DNA of 6,925 bases from Bacteroidales bacterium. GTDB taxonomy: Bacteria; Bacteroidota; Bacteroidia; Bacteroidales; UBA7960. Under the pieces are notes generated by a model. That model was given only the letters and a program-made list of their open reading frames with translations, was not told the origin of the DNA and searched no databases. The DNA lies in contig SLRE01000170.1 of the NCBI GenBank assembly GCA_007131125.1, forward strand, positions 1 to 6,925, written 5' to 3'. Both the position numbers and the translations under genes were made by a program. Shown here piece by piece: positions 4,949 to 6,925 of the stretch. Each line of letters begins with the position of its first letter. The stretch's first letter is position 1.

Positions 4949-6475
4949 CTATTGGTGCCTGGCAACGAACTCCTTCCATTTTTTAAATTCTTCTTCTTTC
5001 ATAACCCTGGGCATTTTTACCTGCCCTCCTTTTTTCTGTTGTTTTTCATTCCATTTGTAGAATATCTCCGGAGATACTGCCGAAACTTTCACCTTTTTCA
5101 GGGCCTTATCCCTGGCCATTTTATAGGCTTTATTGATGTTTTTCAGAAAAGCATCCAGGCTGGCGGCCATTTCCTGTTCATCGGCCTGACCCTCCATGCC
5201 CAGGTACCAATGATGGATATAATCTTCCCCTTCCCTTACAGCCGAAACGGTAAACTCGGGAATCAGCAGGTTGTATTTCTCCTCTATTTGGCGCATGGCC
5301 TGGTTCATTTGGATTACCGACAACTGTGAGCCTACTACATTTAGAAAATGTTTGGTACGCCCGGTTATGAGTATCTCGGCTTTTTCTTTGTTGGCAAACC
5401 GAATGGTATCTCCTATCATAAACCGCCAGGCACCGGCTGCCGATGAGAGGATGAGCACATACTCTTTCCCTTCCTCAACCTGGTCAAGGGTCAGGGAAGG
5501 GGTTCCCTGTTTTACGCTGCCATTTTCGTCAATATTATCTTCATCAAAGGGAACAAACTCAAAAAAAAGCCCGGCGTTGGTAGACAGCATCATGGCCATG
5601 TCTTCACGGGGCCTTGCCTGAAACGCAATGAATCCTTCAGAGGCAAGGTAGGTATCAATAAAAGTGATGGGCTTTCCAAGCAGGGATTCAAACGTTTTGC
5701 GGTAGGGGTCAAGGGCTACCCCGCCTGAAGCAAATACCCGCAGGTTGGGCCATACTTCGTGAATGCTTTTTACTTTGTGGTACTTGATGATGCGTTTCAG
5801 CATCAGTTCATTCCAGGATGGGATGCCTGCCATGGCCCCAACATCCCAGTTTTTGGCTTCCCGGGCAATGGCATCCACCTTCTGATCCCAGTCGCTGATG
5901 GATGCAATGGCCTGACCAGGGCGGTAAAACCGCTCAAACCATGCCGGTATGTTTTTGGCTGAAATGCCTGAAATTTCTCCTTCCTGCCAGAGTCCCCGGT
6001 CCTGCAAGCTGGTGGTGCTGCCAAGCATCATGATTTCTTTCTCAAAAAAGTCTGCCGGCATATCAAAATTAGAAATGGCCAGAATTTGCAGCATGCTGGT
6101 TTTACGAATGGCTTCCAGCATATCTTCGGTAGCCGGAATGCGCTTGCTTTCAGGGCCGGTAGTTCCTGCACTCAGGGCATAATATTTTGGCAAACCAGGC
6201 CAGGTAATGTCTTCTTCTCCTTCCATTTGCCGCTTCCACCAGCGCTCATACATGGTGTCATAGTCATGGTATGGCACCCTGGAGGCAAAGGCTTTGGCTT
6301 TGTTGCGTTTTTTCAAAATGTCGGCAAAACCATATTCCCGGCCAAAAGCAGTATCCCTGGCTCTTTTCAGCAATTGCTCCAGTATTTCTTTTTGTTCTTT
6401 CACCGGTGAAGGTTCAGGAATGACCTTATCGGTGATTTCCAGTGCAGATTTTATAATGTTTCCAAGAATGACCAT
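4949..6475 (-). CDS. GH3-family acyl-acid amido synthetase-like enzyme (ANL superfamily)
   Basis: A 508-residue adenylate-forming enzyme of the GH3 (auxin-responsive promoter) family. Plant members activate a carboxylic acid with ATP and join it to an amino acid; the substrate of bacterial members is generally unknown. Motifs seen, numbered from the chosen start: ATP-binding SAGTTGPESKRIP (102-114), where most ANL enzymes have a Ser/Thr/Gly-rich loop; TYLASEGFIAF (275-285), equivalent to the Y..SEG region; RFMIGDTIRF (351-360), equivalent to yr.GD; TGRTKHFLNVVGSQLS (371-386) at the hinge to the C-terminal domain; and QVKMPRV (485-491), resembling the plant 'Q.KtPR' motif. No signal or membrane segment is seen, so it is cytoplasmic. 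The frame is open to an ATG at 6622, but those 49 extra residues are not family-like and contain a perfect -7 promoter box, so ATG 6475 is preferred; it has no Shine-Dalgarno. The MCE operon follows 88 bases downstream. Confidence 0.88.
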   Translation of the reverse strand: MVILGNIIKSALEITDKVIPEPSPVKEQKEILEQLLKRARDTAFGREYGFADILKKRNKAKAFASRVPYHDYDTMYERWWKRQMEGEEDITWPGLPKYYALSAGTTGPESKRIPATEDMLEAIRKTSMLQILAISNFDMPADFFEKEIMMLGSTTSLQDRGLWQEGEISGISAKNIPAWFERFYRPGQAIASISDWDQKVDAIAREAKNWDVGAMAGIPSWNELMLKRIIKYHKVKSIHEVWPNLRVFASGGVALDPYRKTFESLLGKPITFIDTYLASEGFIAFQARPREDMAMMLSTNAGLFFEFVPFDEDNIDENGSVKQGTPSLTLDQVEEGKEYVLILSSAAGAWRFMIGDTIRFANKEKAEILITGRTKHFLNVVGSQLSVIQMNQAMRQIEEKYNLLIPEFTVSAVREGEDYIHHWYLGMEGQADEQEMAASLDAFLKNINKAYKMARDKALKKVKVSAVSPEIFYKWNEKQQKKGGQVKMPRVMKEEEFKKWKEFVARHQ

Positions 6476-6715
6476 GATGTTGTTACCGGGTGTTGAAATT
6501 AAATAACATACAAAGATAATGCATTGACGGCAGTTTTTGTTTTCCTTCTCCCACCCGCTCAAAATTATGCTTTCGATAGCCAGAACGGAAAAGATAACCA
6601 AACTTTCGGCTTGTTGCCGCAATGAGGTGTTTGGAGTGAAGAAAAACCTTTTACCGGATAAACCCGCCTTAATGTTTTTTAACTTTTCTGTAATCTGACA
6701 GGTGCTGGCTGCTGC
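6476..6715. other. 240-base intergenic region between the sulfurtransferase and GH3 genes
   Basis: Holds the GH3 -7 box at 6511-6518 and a very small inverted repeat, CGGC TTGTT GCCG, at 6607-6619. Part of it can be read as a 49-codon extension of the GH3 frame, which I reject. No convincing hairpin-plus-T terminator is seen after the sulfurtransferase stop, and no tRNA or other small RNA is recognised. Confidence 0.6.
6511..6518 (-). promoter_or_regulatory. Perfect Bacteroidota -7 box upstream of the GH3 gene
   Basis: The - strand reads TATCTTTG at 6518-6511, an exact match to TAnnTTTG. It lies 35 bases before ATG 6475, giving a leader of roughly 25-30 bases, and so supports that start over the ATG at 6622. 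No TTG is found 17-23 bases farther upstream, so the -33 element is weak or absent, and an activator or another sigma factor might be involved. Confidence 0.45.
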
Positions 6716-6925
6716 TTATTTTGTCCGGCCAATGGGGAGACCGTTTCTTGACCATTCGCTCCAGGAGCCGGTGTAAAGAAGGGGCATTTTCAGCCCCGCC
6801 GAAGCCATGGCCAGGATGGTATGGCAGGCAGTAACACCCGACCCGCAATGCACGATGATTTTTCCCTTGTCCCGGTTTCCTATAATTTTGCTATACATGG
6901 CCTTGAGGTCTTCAGGTGGGAGAAA
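6716..6925 (-). CDS. sseA: C-terminal end of 3-mercaptopyruvate/thiosulfate sulfurtransferase (5' truncated by window edge)
   Basis: The frame is open from the right edge to TAA at 6718-6716, giving the last 69 residues of a rhodanese-type enzyme. The active-site loop is complete: HCGSGVTAC, with the persulfide-forming cysteine at fragment residue 27. The CGSGVT form is typical of two-domain mercaptopyruvate sulfurtransferases (SseA/TST group) rather than CRKGVT-type thiosulfate rhodaneses. The ending LYTGSWSEWSRNGLPIGR is likewise diagnostic of that group's C-terminal domain. The enzyme transfers sulfur from 3-mercaptopyruvate to a thiol or cyanide acceptor in the cytoplasm. The internal ATG at 6898 is not the start, since conserved-looking sequence continues upstream of it. 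The N-terminal domain lies outside the window. It is 240 bases upstream of GH3 on the same strand, with no evidence of a functional link. Confidence 0.88.
   Translation of the reverse strand, partial: FLPPEDLKAMYSKIIGNRDKGKIIVHCGSGVTACHTILAMASAGLKMPLLYTGSWSEWSRNGLPIGRTK

Noticed and set aside
6476..6622. 49-codon N-terminal extension of the GH3 reading frame from ATG 6622
   Set aside because: The extra residues are unlike the family, contain a cysteine-rich hydrophobic stretch without a proper signal, and include an exact TAnnTTTG box that would lie inside the coding region. Starting at 6475 gives a usual family length of about 508 residues.
6716..6898. Single-domain rhodanese starting at ATG 6898
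   Set aside because: The frame continues upstream to the edge without a stop, and the CGSGVT loop with the GSWSEW ending is the C-terminal domain of a two-domain sulfurtransferase.
1..6925. CRISPR array, insertion sequence, tRNA or phage-type defence system
   Set aside because: No regularly spaced repeats, terminal inverted repeats with a transposase, cloverleaf-like sequence, or defence-family motifs were seen in any part of the window.

Overview
The window looks like chromosomal DNA of a Bacteroidota bacterium, probably a Bacteroidales-type relative. Three things suggest this: the first (cut) protein ends in a type IX secretion (T9SS) sorting-domain-like tail, promoter-like sites match the Bacteroidota TTG/TAnnTTTG pattern, and most starts lack a good Shine-Dalgarno sequence. 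Genus cannot be told from the sequence alone. No tRNA, rRNA, CRISPR array, insertion sequence or phage gene is visible, and no gap without a gene exceeds 300 bases.

Layout. On the + strand, bases 1-362 are the 3' end of a secreted/cell-surface protein (end of a Listeria-Bacteroides-type repeat, then a T9SS C-terminal domain). It is followed by a 237-residue soluble protein of unknown function (464-1177) with its own promoter-like sequence. All other genes are on the - strand and converge on these two at about 1178-1209. Read in the direction of transcription from the right edge they are: the C-terminal end of a 3-mercaptopyruvate/thiosulfate sulfurtransferase (6925-6716); a GH3-family acyl-acid amido-synthetase-like enzyme (6475-4949); then a four-gene MCE lipid-transport operon (4860-1210).

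The four-gene operon is the core of the window. Its order is MCE (MlaD-like) protein, PqiC-type auxiliary lipoprotein, MlaE permease with a fused N-terminal STAS domain, and MlaF-like ATPase. Together they give a nearly complete envelope-spanning lipid transporter: an inner-membrane ABC motor (ATPase plus permease), a STAS subunit built into the permease instead of a separate MlaB, a membrane-anchored MCE ring with a long helical C-terminal region that could reach across the periplasm, and a lipoprotein that could dock it at the outer membrane. No separate MlaC shuttle or MlaA is in the window. This mixes Mla-type (MlaE/F, STAS) and Pqi-type (long helical MCE plus PqiC lipoprotein) parts. The individual families are known; direction of transport and substrate cannot be read from the sequence.

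I did not find a clearly undescribed system. The points most worth following are the compact Mla/Pqi hybrid architecture, the STAS-permease fusion paired with a short ATPase C-terminus, the uncharacterised 237-residue protein, and the bacterial GH3 enzyme lying just upstream of the transporter on the same strand.
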